NCBI RefSeq assembly: GCF_964355755.1
Contig: NC_092671.1
Coordinates: forward strand, 39,635,304 to 39,699,303
Direction: 5' to 3'
Origin: Antedon mediterranea
Lineage: Eukaryota; Echinodermata; Crinoidea; Comatulida; Antedonidae
DNA length: 64,000 bases
The notes under the pieces were generated by a model that ran no database searches, was not told the origin of the DNA, and was given only the letters and a program-made list of their open reading frames with translations. Below, in pieces: positions 21,304 to 35,026 of this stretch. A program made the translations under genes and the position numbers. The stretch's first letter is position 1, and each line of letters opens with the position of its first letter.

Positions 21304-24127
21304 TCATCTTGCTTTTCTCTTTCGATTTCTATTCCGTGTTTTCGTTCCCAGCTTTGAACGCTCTTCTTTTTCCTGAAAAAAGTTAAATTGTAAAATGTAT
21401 GGTATTAGAAAAACAAGTCAGTCAAAATTGGAAAGCCGGAGACCTATAAATAAGGTAAAGTTTACACCAATTAAAATTCTAATAGTTAGTAGTTAGTTTG
21501 AGTTTAAAGAAATAATTATGATTTATACAGTACAGTACCTGTTTAGTACAAACTAAAATATTCCTATTCTTTCAAAAGCAGTAGATTTAGCACTGACTGA
21601 CTTAATATTCACAATGTTAATTAAGTCTGTAACCTTTTACAAAACTTGTTCTATTTTTTAAAGTTCAAACTAAGATGAGACGTTACCAACGGCAATTTCA
21701 GTTTCATTTTACAATCTACAATTCATTCATCCCATTAGTATGGAAAACATTTTTTGGTTAAATGTTATCTGGAAACGCTAAATGTTTGCATACATCATTT
21801 AATCTTTATTTTATGATAAAGTAAAAAATAAAATAAATGGTTGACTTATTATGTAAATATGAATAAAGCATAATTAAAACTTGACCTATTTAATGTACTG
21901 GTTTCATATTCAATGTCTTTGTAAAGAACAGGAAGGATTTAATTTGTAAATGTATTTCTAAAGAAAAAAAAACCACAGTACTAGCTCTAGTCAATAAAGA
22001 ACCAAAATCATTGCTAAGAATTTTCTTGTACTGCAATGACGCTCTGAACGCTTACTGAAACTTGATTGTTACACATTGTCTACAAGGCACAATTATCCTG
22101 CTAAATACCAAATGGAATTGGGAACCAGCATATCACAAGAAGAAATGTTGAAAAAGATATTCTATTTGTTGATGCAAAATTCTTCAGGCATGCATTCAAA
22201 CTTTTTACCCTTAGTTTGGAATTAAAAGAAAAGTATATAGAGTAAGATTGATTAATGGAGATAGATATTAATACATGCGCTGTCAGTGCTGTAAATATGC
22301 TTCATATAGTACATTAAATTGTTAAATAGCAGAAAGTATAGCATTCATATAGTGTAATTGATATTGCATAGATAATTAGCTTAGAAGATTGTTCTAAATT
22401 TTGCAGTAGAAATAATATGATGTTTGAGGACGACGTCTCCAACGAATGGAAAGATGTGGTGAAGAATGAAGTGAAAGATGGAAACAATTGGAGTGATGGT
22501 ATAGCAGTGTGCAATGTTGATTAACAGTATACATCCTTTTACGTCAGATTATGGCAAACAACTGAAATCTGGAAAGTTGCTTAATAGTAGTATCAATTAT
22601 AATCAATTAACAATTAGGTAAATAGTGAAATAAGCCAGTGATTATAAAGTGCAACATACTTCAAGATGCAGAGGTACCAAGTTCTCTTTTGCATGTTTCC
22701 CAAGATTTGCATTGCTTATAGATCCTAGGTGATGCCACAATTTTTTGGAAATAAATGTTGTTCAAGATATGATGATATGATCCACTGTGCCATGCATTTG
22801 CCCGAAATGTGATATATAGTGCCATCTAATTATTACAACACGCGCTATTGTGTGGTTATACTTTCTTAAAGTGTCTCACAAAATTGTATTTCCAATTTGG
22901 AAACTCTCAAGATGTGCATTATTGATATAAAATATTGTGCTAAAAGAATATAAAATAAACTGAAATTAATAAAAAATAATAAGTTGCCATAAATAAAAAG
23001 TCATCAAATGCCAGCCAGAACCAACCAAAATGCTCATGTATACGACGAGGCTAAATACTAACTTGACTCCCTGTCTGGGCTGGCTATCAATACTGTAAGG
23101 GCGCCCTCACCTGTTCCATCTTCTTATCCAATTCTGTCATTGCTTCTTGTATCGCAATCTCAAGGCTACTTGTTATTTTTCGACTTCTGTTTTTGGGGGA
23201 AAAAATAAAAGCATAGAAAGTTCATTCAATTGTTTGATTGACAACTTCCTGTGGAGGTCTGTGAGTTAGCAGTCAGGATTTCAATTACTTTCAACTATAA
23301 ACTTATTCAACAGAGCAAAACTATGCATCAATTTAACTTCTAAGGAAATCTTATTCAGATCCTGGGTTAATTGTTAAACCAACGATTCTTTTTTTATTTT
23401 AGAATTAAACTTCAACATATACACTTTTTGGAAGCACTATCATAGTACAAGCCTTTTTACCTTAAAACTGGAATATTCCACTTATAAATTATGATTGCTA
23501 TATTACAGAGATTTAAACATTATGGCTACACTCACCGTCTACTCCTTGCTCTAGTCGTATGGTGGGCCTCCAGACCTTCAGTCAAATTCTTCAGTTTGTC
23601 GGGTTCTACTTGTGTAAACGTGTGATCTCCAAACCACTTTACCCAAATCTAAAATAAGCAACAAAGTGTCGATAACCCAATTGGGAAAAAAAAGTAAATA
23701 AAAAGACATACAAAGAACAACTGTTCGCAATGGTGAAATTCTCAAAGATTTTCATAGGAAGATACTTTACAGTAATACAGACGTCCGTCGCTAATGACAA
23801 TATCAAATAGATATTTATCACGGAGGCCTTTTCCTCAACATCTTAATGTTTATTTGTTGATGGTCGTATTTTATCCACTACTATACACTACAAATACTTT
23901 CTGTAAATGTAAATTCTTCAAGAAAGTGTATCTTGTGATATTAAAAAATCATACCTTGCCAGATTCTGAATTTCGATGACCTTTAACATCACTTTCACTG
24001 ACAACCTTTCCTGGCCATGAGGCGCATCCTCTTATTTGACCCCATACAAGATCACCAATCCCAAAACTTGGTGGCAACTCTTCCTCTGGTGATGGTGGTG
24101 AAGAATCATGTGTACAGTTGGTATTTT
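21304..24127 (-). CDS. MBD5: MBD5/6 exons 4-7: PWWP domain and basic tail
   Basis: Exon 4 holds FGIGDLVWGQIRGCASWPGK, with the SWPG variant of the PWWP motif also seen in vertebrate MBD5. Exon 5 gives IWVKWFGDHTFTQVEP and LKNLTEGLEAH. Exon 6 is the helix SSLEIAIQEAMTELDKKMEQ. Exon 7 (69 nt) is the basic end. PWWP domains read methylated H3K36 with DNA, but the specificity of this subtype is unsettled. Confidence 0.93.
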
Positions 24128-27100
24128 CTTGAAAATAATATGTAAAATAAACATATAATATAAAATCCAATTTTTTTCAGATTATATTTCATTTCCACAG
24201 GTGCATAAGCATAAATATTAATATCCTATACATTTTAGCCAGAAACTTTTTTCAGCAATAATACTACAGAGGTCCCAGTAAACAATAATTAAAAATTATA
24301 TAGAGGGCGCTATATAAGCTAATATTAAGTTATACCAAAAATATCGAGCATACATCACCTGGGATACTAGAATAATTAGAAAGTGTAAAATGAGAAAATC
24401 TAAGAGTGTCACAACTAAGTTTCTAAAGAAAGTGTAATGTGTACCTTTACAGGCTTCTTCATTGTCTTCTGGTTTCTCAACATTATGTTGATCAATATCA
24501 TGATATTCACCATCTATTGCACTCTTTATCACATCTTTTTGTTTCTCTTTTCTTGTTAATAGTCTGCCGTCATGTTCTCCATTGACAAGATTCAACAAAG
24601 TGAATTCTTTATCGGAGTTCTCCAGTCGTTCTGACAAGAAAACTGCTTTTATGTGCTCTACTTTGCTAATAGTTTCAAGTCCAGCAGATTTAACATTCCT
24701 GTTTTTATCAGTAGGATTAATGTTCAAGTTACATTTATTGCCATCTAATTCAGTAGTAACACTTATCCTGGTATCTTTTTCTTCGTCCAGAACTATTTCT
24801 ACACTTTCTTTTTTTGATATTTCTTTTTCTCCAATTTTGTGTACTACTATATCGGTCGCTGATATATCTTTATTAACTTCCACATTCGAAATTTCCGAAT
24901 TTTGATCAACATTATCGTGACAACACTCATCATTAGTAACAGCAGGGTTTGGAGTTGATGTTTCATCTTGTTTTTCATCCATATTGACTTCTAAAACCAC
25001 TTGTTCAGTAACATTACCGGTGTCTATTAAAGAAGTTGTTTCATTAACTTTAACATCAGTTTCAAACATGGAATTTGGAAGATCAACATGCAACGTTTTC
25101 TCTTGTTTAATTTTTTGGATGGATTGAACATCGGCTTTTCTCTCTTTTTGCAAAGATTGACCGGTTATTGTTTCCAATTCAGACTGGGGTGATTGTAGAC
25201 ATTTAGCGGATTCCACAATATTTGGTTTCTCTTTTGTATTGTTCATTTCATTATTACACTCTGTAATTATTTCTAGGTTACTACTTTCAACATTGGAAGT
25301 ATTCTTTTCTACTTTTAATTCCCCTTTATGCTGGCTTTCTACATTATCTTGCACTAAGTTTCTATTAAGTTGCACAATATCATCAAGGTTTGTATCTACA
25401 TTTTGTCTAATCACAGCAATAGGTGAATCTTCAACTTCCATAGCCTCTGGTTTGTCATCTTTCTTCTCAGTACTAGGCAACTGATTAGTCAAGCCACAAG
25501 TTGCTTTATCATTTACAGTTTTATCATCTTTGCAATTCTGATTGTCATTTGATTGTTCTTCACTTGTTGGTTTTGAATATATTACACTTTGTGTTTCCAA
25601 GTTTGAAGCACCAATAATTTTATCATCACAGTTCGGAAGATCACATGGGTTAATACTTTTATCTGATATTGATGATTCAATTACTTGGTGTGAAGATGTT
25701 TCTTCCACATTAACAACCATGTCAGCGTTTTCTCTATGCATCAACTCAACAGATTCTTGAGATATTTTGTGTATGTGAACGGTTTGAGGCAAATCATTTA
25801 AATTTTCAGTCTTTGTAGCCTCTTCCAGAATTCTACCATCATCAGGTGTTTCAATGCAGACTGTACTTGGTGGAATAATTTCTGTTTCTTTGATGGTTTT
25901 TTCTACATCAGAATTTCCATTTTCAATATTACTAATACCAGAAGATGGGTGTTCAGAAGTGGTTTCCGTTGATGTTTTTTCATCCATATTAACCAGATTA
26001 CTCCGAGATAAAGTTGTGCAAGGTAAAGTAGGATTTGATGATGTAATTCTTTCACTTTCATTGGGACAGATTGGAGTAGTCATATCGGATTCCATATCAC
26101 ATTTATTATGTACCGTTGATTCAATTTTTGGTGAATTACCTGTGTTGCTTATTAACTGAATTTCAGTTGTTGTATTGCTTTCAATAGAATCAGAAGAAAA
26201 ACAGGCGGTGGAATTGGTTGATGTTGATTCAGTTAACACAGATGCTGGCATTGAGAACTCACAGCTGCTAGTTCCAGAAGGAATCCTTTCTTGGTCATCT
26301 TCATCAGATTTATACAAACCGAGATGAGAATTATTACCATCATCACTTACTATTGCATCACTAACATTATCTTTGGGTAGCAGTGTAACCTCTGACAGAC
26401 GATCACCTTTGTCAATATCACAATCAATTGAATCATTAATTGCATTGCAGTCTACAGTTTGTTCATTTCTGATTTCTGTAGCTGTTTCCTTATTATTAGG
26501 GGGAATAATTATTTTCTCATCAGCTATACTATGACTACAAAGTGGTTCAGAAGAAAGTGGTTCAGAAGAAAGGGGTAGGGTAATGGTGCTTTCACATACA
26601 GTTCTTTGGTTCTTCTCTTCTTCAACTAAAACCTGAGCCTTATTTTCAACAATAGTACTTTTAAAATTGTCATCACCAGCAATAACCACATCCTCATCTA
26701 GTAAATGACTGCTTGGAACTTCATTGGACGGTAAACTTGAGAGCTCTGACACGGCTCCTGTTTCTATTGATGATGTTGGTATTGTTATTGCTAGGTCTTC
26801 ACTTTGGTCTGTTAAACTTGAAGGTTGAACATCAAAACTTTCAATTTTGCAATTATCACTTTTAAGGTTTTCTGACGGAACCAAATTATCATTGTTATTT
26901 GAAATGGTTGAGACCTCAACTGGCAAACTAGATGTTGATTCTGTCTTTTCTTGTTCAGATGCAATTATGATTTTCATGTTAGTACCCGAGGCATCAATCA
27001 CAGCTTTATAAATAGTTTCAGTTGCTGTTGTAACACTTTTCTCCGCTTCTTTCAATAACTTCCGTTCTCTTTCAATTTCTTTTTCTTTCTCTTTTCTCAT

Positions 27101-30022
27101 AGCAAGAATATCTTTTACTTTCTGTGGACCTGTGCGGTTAACACCCTTAACACTTTTCTTAATACTACTAGACTGCCTGCCAGGAGATTTTCTTCTATTT
27201 GGACGAGACATATTGCTACCAATAGGAGTGGTTTGTAGATCAACAGACAACATGGGATTGGGTATATGTTGAAATCCCACTCCGGGAGGTCCAATCTGCG
27301 ATGGCCCGCTACCTTGTTGGAGCATGTTTTGTAGCATTGATGGATGCATATGAGGTCCAATACTGTGATTTCCTCCTGGAAGCATATGTGGTCCAAAACC
27401 CATTCTTTGTTGATGTTGAAAGTTGACAAAACTCTGTTGCATGTTCTTCATATTCATCTCTGCCAACCACTCTTTAGTTGATTTTTCTGATAAACTTGGT
27501 AAAGATGCGTTTCTATGAAGCACTATATTTGAAGGCATTTGGTGCTGTGGAGGTATAGTTCCTGGGGGAAAGTTGCTAAAGTTGTTGTACATTCCACCAA
27601 CAACAGGATTGAATCCGGCTGGAACCGGATTAACCATGGAAGATTGGTTTTTCATCATTGAAAGATACATCTCTTGATCACGCTGTACTTGAACCTGATG
27701 AATCATGTGATCGTACTGAACTGTCTTGGTTTCATTTGCCATATTTGTTTTAGAGGCACCTCCAACTGTTACTGTTGTAGTGTTACTGACGTCGTGTACA
27801 GTAGATGTAATTTTAATTTCATGATTTAGGGTCACAGGTGAAGTATTTGAATTTAAATTTGATTCGTTTGACACGCCACTTTCATCTAATTTAGGTTTTT
27901 TTGGAGAAGATTCACTTGATGTGTTTACTTGAACAGAGTCAGTATTTTGGGTTCTTTTAAGAACCAAATGTTCCTTACTATTTGTGCTATCCTCTCCAGA
28001 TTGTAAATTCTTGGCAACATTAGTAAGGCAGTCATTTGACGTAGGTCTTGTTAAATCACAACAGTCACTAACATCCTCTTTGCAAATTTGCATTTTTGTC
28101 TTATGTCCATCTTTAAGTAAAGGCACTGAATTTGGCTGATTTGGAACAGTTCTTATCTGATTGCTTAAGATTTTGTCGGTTGGAATAGTAGTTACTTGTT
28201 CAGCTATTTGAGCTCTCGCAGCTGCTGTTAATAAGGTGCTGGCAGGAAAAGAAGTTATCATTGATTGTTCAAGAACAGGTAAAGCCAGTTTCTTTGTGTT
28301 AGTGTCAGCGGACAAATTCTGAATAGGAACTTGCGGCGGATAGAATTGACCTTCAGCTTGAGTAAACGTCATTCCTCTTCTTAAATGATTAGGGTGGTTT
28401 TCATGAATTGTTCTGTGTCTAACATGAGACTCTCCTGCTTGTATAAATGATGGTACATGTCCAGGCATTTGGTGCACTTGTTTTCCATGCAAAAACTGAG
28501 GATTAGTTTTATAATGTATATTAGGAAAACACGATCCAGGCGAAATGTTTGGTGGTAACATATTACTTGGGAGTGGAACAACACCGGGAAAGATGCCACC
28601 ATTTGGGCCAACAACCAATTCATGATGAACGCCCGGTGTTGGAATATGCTGAGGAATTCCTTGCATGGATAGCGGCGAGTCTCCTGTATTATAGCCATTC
28701 AGTTTTTCCATAGTCCTTGCAGCTAATAATGCATCAAATGCTATATCTCCAGCTAACTGATTAGGTGTTTGTATAGGAAAATTCTGTATTCCAGGGTTAT
28801 TCATTTCATGGAATTGTGTTGTCATCAAGTTTGGTGTATTGTAATGTCTGCTTGCAGTAAATGAGTCCATAGATGGTAAAGGACCGGACATATTGTCACC
28901 TTGTTGCATTGCAAACAATTTTGAAACTGATAAACTTGGTGATGGTTGACAGGGTGAAACTTTTGCTTTCGTACGTGAACGTTTGGTACCTGAAAGAAAA
29001 ATATAAATTACTATTGCTTTATATTTTAATATACATTAGTGTACCTATCATTACATTGAAACTTGAGGAAATTATTTTCACATTCACAATGCTCTCTTTT
29101 GACAAACTGAGAAAGTGCAATATTTAAATTCCTTTTTGACAAATGAACTGTCAAAATGAGTTATCATACCGTACTATTCCTGTCTGTTACAATTGGAAAT
29201 TAATGTTTACTCTTTAGTAGTTAACTATAAACGCAACTAGTAGTATTACTATTAGTAATTCAGCAGGCCTTGTCTTTTTAAAATTGTAGGTGTGCTACAA
29301 ATTGCACTCCTCAATACATTCAGGGATGCTGTAGGTGTGCCATTGTATTTTGGTGTGTAGAAGTTTACCAAATTTAAGTGTATTGTAAATCCCACTTCTC
29401 AAGGGCAGTTTAGGAGTGTGTTAGGTGAGTGATCGCACTCGCTCACCTCAGAAGAAAAGGCCTGATTCAGGTGTACTTACCTTTTGGACTTGCCTTACAA
29501 TCTATTTTGCTGCTGTCATGCTCATTATCCAGATCAGCCAGAAGTGACGCCATGGCGATAACTTTCCGTTTGTGATTGCATAATTTAGTTAAATCACTGT
29601 CTCTAATTACATCCTCTGCCAATCTCACTTTAGCCGTAACTTTGCAATCGAAGTTGAAAACCTTATCAACTATCAGAGGACATTGTAGGCCGCATTTACA
29701 CGTTCCCTCGGTTGCTAAGTATGCTTTGATCTCTGGGATGCTTGTCAGCTTAAATCCGCTGGAGCTAGAGAAAGTAAAAAAATATACTGTAGGTTACAGA
29801 AAAAGAAACAGAATACTATAGCTGTGTTGACCTAAAAAAGGTACTGTAATAGACATAATTTGTACTGTGTGCTAAACTATAGTAAATGTAGGTTACGATT
29901 ACTTACCTAAAATAGGTAACCACACCATTCTGGAGCTCCCTTCTCCAACCTATAGGCACAATACATGTCATTCCCACATTGTCCTCTTCTATGGTTCCTC
30001 CAGGCTGCACACCTGCAGCCAT
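21304..30022 (-). CDS. MBD5: MBD5/MBD6 orthologue (MBD + PWWP), complete coding region, 7 exons
   Basis: Exons: 30022-29907, 29764-29481, 28989-24445, 24127-23955, 23648-23536, 23186-23111, 21372-21304. The sum is 5376 nt (1791 aa plus stop) with all phases closing. The N-terminus VPIGWRRELQNGV...GTCKCGLQCPLI..KVFNFD matches the MBD of human MBD5. The C-terminus GDLVWGQIRGCASWPGKVV, WVKWFGDHTFTQVEPDKL and LEIAIQEAMTELDKK matches its PWWP region almost residue for residue, and the last exon is a basic tail (NRNRKRKAR), as in human (KRRKISR). In vertebrates MBD5/6 do not bind methyl-CpG specifically; they sit on heterochromatin and associate with the PR-DUB (BAP1-ASXL) deubiquitinase through the MBD. 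The start codon was chosen as the first in-frame ATG before the MBD; an acceptor-like CTACTGCAG precedes it, so 5' UTR exons are likely. Confidence 0.95.
24445..28989 (-). CDS. MBD5: MBD5/6 giant exon 3 (4545 nt), mostly disordered
   Basis: The single exon encodes 1515 residues rich in Ser, Thr, Asn, Glu and, in its first part, Pro/Met/His (GGMYNNFSNFPPGTIPPQH). Three ordered-looking islands stand out: ASTLLTAAARAQIAEQ (about 28197-28253), a basic charged helix VKDILAMRKEKEKEIERER (about 27040-27120) and TETIYKAVIDASGTNMKIII (about 26965-27027). The first and third match recalled human MBD5 segments (ASSLLSAAAKAQLANQ, DAIYKAVVDAASKGMQVVI). The remaining acidic S/T-rich 900 residues have no counterpart I recognise. 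Confidence 0.92.
29291..29463. repeat. Dispersed 173-bp repeat, copy 2
   Basis: It matches 10434-10607 over its length (TGTGCTACAAATTGCACTCC to GAGTGATCGCACTCGCTCAC then AAGGCCTG) with scattered substitutions. It ends 17 bp from the donor of MBD5/6 exon 2. Confidence 0.72.
29481..30022 (-). CDS. MBD5: MBD5/6 exons 1-2: methyl-CpG-binding-like domain
   Basis: Residues 1-134. The MBD spans about 22-78, with PIGWRRELQ, GVVTYFSSSGFKL, EIKAYLATEGTCKCGLQCPL and KVFNFD. The Cys cluster CKCGLQC, specific to MBD5/6 rather than MeCP2/MBD1-4, is intact. RLAEDV and DLTKLCNHKRKVIAMASL downstream also match MBD5. The intron splits the domain after TYF. Confidence 0.94.
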
Positions 30023-33000
30023 TATTAGGTTTGGGAATACCTACTGCAGTAGCAAATAGCTATCCAGTAGGTCCATATCAGGTGCTAGCATTCAAAGCTA
30101 GCAGATAACAGAGTATCTCTTAAATACATTCCAGTATATAGACTGTGAGTGATTGTTGACCCACAAAGGATTTTCTTTTTCTGATGCTGCCTTTGCAAAG
30201 TTCTTAGTTAATAAAAACTGATCAGAAAGTAAAAATGTATCGTGACTTTACTCTAGAAGCACATGGTTGATATTATTATCCGTCCTTTTAAAGAAACTTG
30301 TCATAATGTTGAGGATGAAACTTCATATTGTTGAGATTTCTAATAATTAAGGTCTCTGGAAAGAAAAATAAAACTAGGTAAATTTCAATTTCATACTTGT
30401 GTGGCTCCAAAACATGAAAACATCAATCATTGGGGCTGCATTCACATCATGATTTATCTGAAAATGAATGAGAACACTGTTTGTATCGGAAACAGTGGCT
30501 GGTACATTATTAATTTAATTTAAGGTAAATTCAGAATTTCAAGTTACTGTATTTCTTGTTTCTAGGTAAAGATTTTTTTCGAGAAGTAAAAAATGTGTAT
30601 TTAACATGTACTGTATTACTAATAATTTTATATCTAATTAAGTGTTTTAGTATAAATTTATTATATTTTTTGCTTTTTTTTGTTTTGTTTACTGTACTGT
30701 ACGTACAGTAAATATTAAATACAGTTTATTCATAAATTGAATGCATTAACAGAAAGATGCATAAAAGGTTATAGGAGAATGATGGCATTAAAAAGCTATT
30801 TATTTGCAAAAATCTTTTATTTTTCAACTTTGACATTTTTCTATTAAGGTACTGATTACCATTCAATCAGCCCAGACATACTGTAATATATACAATATAT
30901 TTTTTTTTTCCAAAATTGACAATTGCAATAGAAAAACTGTTTATAATATGTAAATTGTTTCTACATTAAAAAATATTACTATAGAGTACAGTATAACATC
31001 ATAAGTTTGTATACAAACATGATGAAACAGCTATGTACCTGTACAGTATGTATGTATACTGTAGCACTTCCTGTTGAATTATGGTATTTAAAATACTGTA
31101 ATAGGTAAATACTACAGAAAAGTAGATTATGAATTTATAACTTCCCACTAACTATTATTACTGACTGTATTTAGGGATCTTCACAAAAGAGCAGTATTTC
31201 ATTAAAAAGTTTAAATATTGTTTTAGTACACAAAACCTGCAAATAATTGTTCAAGATACCACTCTTTTTTGTTCTATTCAGAAATGTATATCGTTTCTTT
31301 CAATTATATATGTCCTAGTATATATTTGTTTGTACAGGTAAATTTTAAATAAATCAGTAGAAAGAAGTTTTTACATGATATTATGATAACTTTTTTTTCT
31401 ATATTTTGTAAATCTTAAAAATAGAAGTTTGATTTGTATATCTTGGTGGCTACCATAAGTTATAAGTTTACCATAACTCATTCATTATGCCTAAAATAAA
31501 TCATAAAATATTTGTTGGTTTGTTGTTTCTGCTGATAACTCTTTTAGAAATTGCTGTGTGCGTTGTATAGGAGGTAGATAAAAACCTATAGGTAACACTT
31601 TGTTCTAAAAATGTAAGGGTTGCATGATCTTACTACTCACTGTACAGCAGGTTCAATGTTTTTTGTTGGGTAAAAGATTAATTTTTATTAATGATTACCA
31701 CCTACCGTACAGTTAGTAACAATCATGCAAAATAAAAATAAATAAGGAGGGGACAGATCTAGGATCAAAAATAGATTTTGAAAAGTACTTATTCACTTTT
31801 TTTTAGTTGAAAGTGCTTGTCTAACAAATATTTCCCTGTAACCACTCTGGCTTGAAAATGAATACCAACAATTGCATATAATAATACATTACAGTATACA
31901 CTAAATGTTTTTCTTTTGTATAATAAATTTAATTGTAGATTACAGTATGGATTTGTGTTTTTTTACATTCTTCAGTGAGGAAAATTGTAATCTTCTTGCT
32001 TATTCTCTATTACTTTCTCTCACTGAGGACGGGTTAGTTTTGCCCGTAAAGCTCTGCAACATTTTTTTCTTTCTAGCCATCGTTTTAATTTAGCTTTTTG
32101 CCTATTTTATTTGTATCTCCATCCATTTAGATCCAGCCAAAAAATAAATTGAAGAGAGAATACAAATCAATATAAGTTAAATCCAAATGTGTATTTATTT
32201 ATTTATTTATATTAATTGTTATTATAATTAAATTAACAAATTGTATAATTATGGAATAAGTAGATAAACAGTGCGTAAATAGCATAACGAAATGGATAAA
32301 ATTATTTTATATTGACAATCTTACGATCCACGTCTGTTTATAGTTATAGGCCTACACAGAGTACTATACTACTCAACACACAGTTAAAAAACAACATGAC
32401 TAGCCTAGGCCAACTTGTCTAGGCTACAGCCAAACAGGGAACACAAAATAGTCAACAATAAAATGAATAATTAATATAGCAATAAAAACAAATACAAAAC
32501 ATCATGAAAAACGTCATAAATTTAGCATTATTTGACGTCTACAGAATATTAAATAATAATAAATAATATTGCGTACAATTCTGGTTTTCTGTCAGAAGAA
32601 TTAAACGGTTTATTATGTTGAATTTCACGACTAAACAGCAAGCCGAGCAGCTGCTGGGAGCAACATCGAGCCTCGCTAGGCTGCTATCGCAAGCTGTTTC
32701 ACAGTTCTGCTTAGCCTAGCTAGTTAGGGAATATCGTACTCGCTCGGGAAAAATAAACATAAAAAAGTAAAGCTAATGTTTAGGCAACATACCTTTTGGG
32801 CCAATCTATAATAATTAAACTTATCATAAATCGTATCGATCCGACAAATATATCCATAATATGTACAATACTCTAAATAAGGATGTTGTATGTTATACAC
32901 TATTTTACAACAACATCTGTAGAATTTGAAGAATATGCAAATTACCATTACACTGGGTTCGCAGGGGCTCTTGGACAAAGTAAACACTGAAAAGCGTTCT

Positions 33001-35026
33001 AAGAAACAGCGCCATATGTATTTTGCTGTACTGTACGTGTGCAAATATTAAAATTTGGATATAATTAAAAGCTAATTTAAGTTATTTAATTTTCGATGTA
33101 CAAATACAAAATTATAAAAAAGACTGAACCGAGATTAATATTGATTTAATTTTGACTGTTTCAGTAGACTGGTGTGCCACGATGAGCATTATAATTGTTT
33201 CCAAGTCAGGTTACATGAGTATGTACAGTATTCTTACCAAATATGTTTTAAAAATGAAATTAAAAATTTGGGGTTGGGGTTTAATTGCACAACGCATATC
33301 TGCACCTTCATCAAGACATTGTGAGAATTTATCAGAGAGAGCACATTGGGGTAGTACGATCTCTCAGAAAAATTAATTATGAACTACTTTTTGACAGACT
33401 ATTAATATTAATCGGTACACAGGAATAGTTTATTACTTACAAACATACAGGCCTATAATTTGCTTCATCTTGTTTGTAATTTTACAAACTTGTGACCTAG
33501 GCCAAAATTAACTTTGCAGATAACTCAATAATAAAATAAATACCCAAACACCAATTGTTCAATTATTAATAATAAAAAGATTTTTTTTAATTTAGTAAGT
33601 AAAGTGTACATATTGAAAGGAAACTATTGCTATGATCTTGTATAGAACATAAAAGTGAATGAACACTAAACACTGACAGCTCATAGTACATTACAATCAA
33701 CAAGAGTAAACAAGGTTTAATCATAATCAATTTATTGTCGAATCATTGTTCACATTCTAAATACTGCGTACCACTATTAATACCAGTCCATCACCGTCTT
33801 TGAATTCCATAATTGATATTGGACTTCAAGGAATAATATTCCCTGACAACTCTAAATCATTAAATGTAACGTTGTACAGTAGTATTGGATTTCATTGACA
33901 CTCAGAATTGTTCTGACGCAAATGCTCAAAATAACTACAAAAATTGGTTTTGGTTTCAGAAATTTGTGTTCCTAAACTTTTAGACATTATTTTTGTTTAA
34001 AAAACATCATGTCAATTTATACAGCATAAAATTAACTGCAAATTAAAATAGAGTAAAACTAAAATTATAAAAGAAGTATGAAAGGAAACAAGAAAAAATA
34101 GTAGAGGGCCTGCTATATGATAAGCAACAGTATAAGAACATCTCTGTATATATACATAAAAAAAAAATTAACTATTTCCTCTAAAAACAATATTTGGCAT
34201 TAAATTATAAGTATCTTTCCTGACTCCATTATTTAAAATTATTTAAACATTTAAAAAATAAAAATCTTATAAAATTCAGAAATTAAAATTAGTGATTGTT
34301 AATAAGCTGCATGAAAGCACAATTTGAATGTCAATTTAATATTCTAAATTTTTGTCTAAAACACTTGATTCATAAAGATAATATAGTGAATATCATTCAT
34401 TTTAATGTACACTTTATTGTTTGATATGTTTCTAATACTTGGTATCTAGTACTTTTCAAGTAAAAATAAAAGCTAAGCTTCAACATTTAACGATAGTTTA
34501 TAAATATATTGTGATCTACTTATAGTCTTGGAAAGGGTACAGTAGTTTAAAATATATTCCACATGAGATACCAGTGCTTACATCAATGGTACAACTCACT
34601 TATTTCAATAGAGCTATTTGTAAACTATTTTATTTATCTATCATTTTGTGATTTAATGTTGTGGTAAAAATACATGCATAATTATACTCTCAACCTTTCA
34701 AAACAGAACCTTGTAAACAAAATAGTACCCAGTAGCAGCAGTAGTAGACAAATTACCATACAACCCTTGTAGACACAATTAATATATAAACCAACTGAAG
34801 CGAGCAAATTCAGATGAACAAATGTTTGTTGTTTGTTGATCAAGAACACAATAGCACATAGCTAACCGGAATTTACTGTACAATAATAATTCAACTGGTG
34901 GGCTTAGAGACCTGAATAATTGAAAAATGGGCTTACAATCGAGCATATGCCTAAACAATATTATTTAGCGTACTTTTCGTTTAGTACCGATTCAAAATAA
35001 ACAATTTCATTTTTTGTTACATGATA
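30023..35026. other. Intergenic region: MBD5/6 upstream and VPS13 3' flank
   Basis: No coding exon is seen. Part of 30023-33050 is probably MBD5/6 5' UTR and intron: on the - strand, GGCCCAAAAG|GTATGTTGCC at about 32793 is a usable donor. A GC-richer patch at about 32625-32715 (CTGCTGGGAGCAACATCGAG) and an ATATGGCG-like site near 33010 could be promoter sequence. The AT-rich part 33400-35026 should include the VPS13 3' UTR; GATAAATAAAATAG on the - strand near 34635 offers an AATAAA. Open frames at 31905-32093, 32724-33044 and 33152-33376 lack support. Confidence 0.45.

Noticed and set aside
24296-24444. Extension of the large MBD5/6 frame past 24445
   Set aside because: The hydrophobic tail is intron read-through. 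The donor AAAG|GTACAC joins in phase to the PWWP exon at 24127.
30590-31740. Many TACTGTA/CAGTA motifs upstream of MBD5/6
   Set aside because: Noted as local over-representation, but I could not define a unit, array or known signal.
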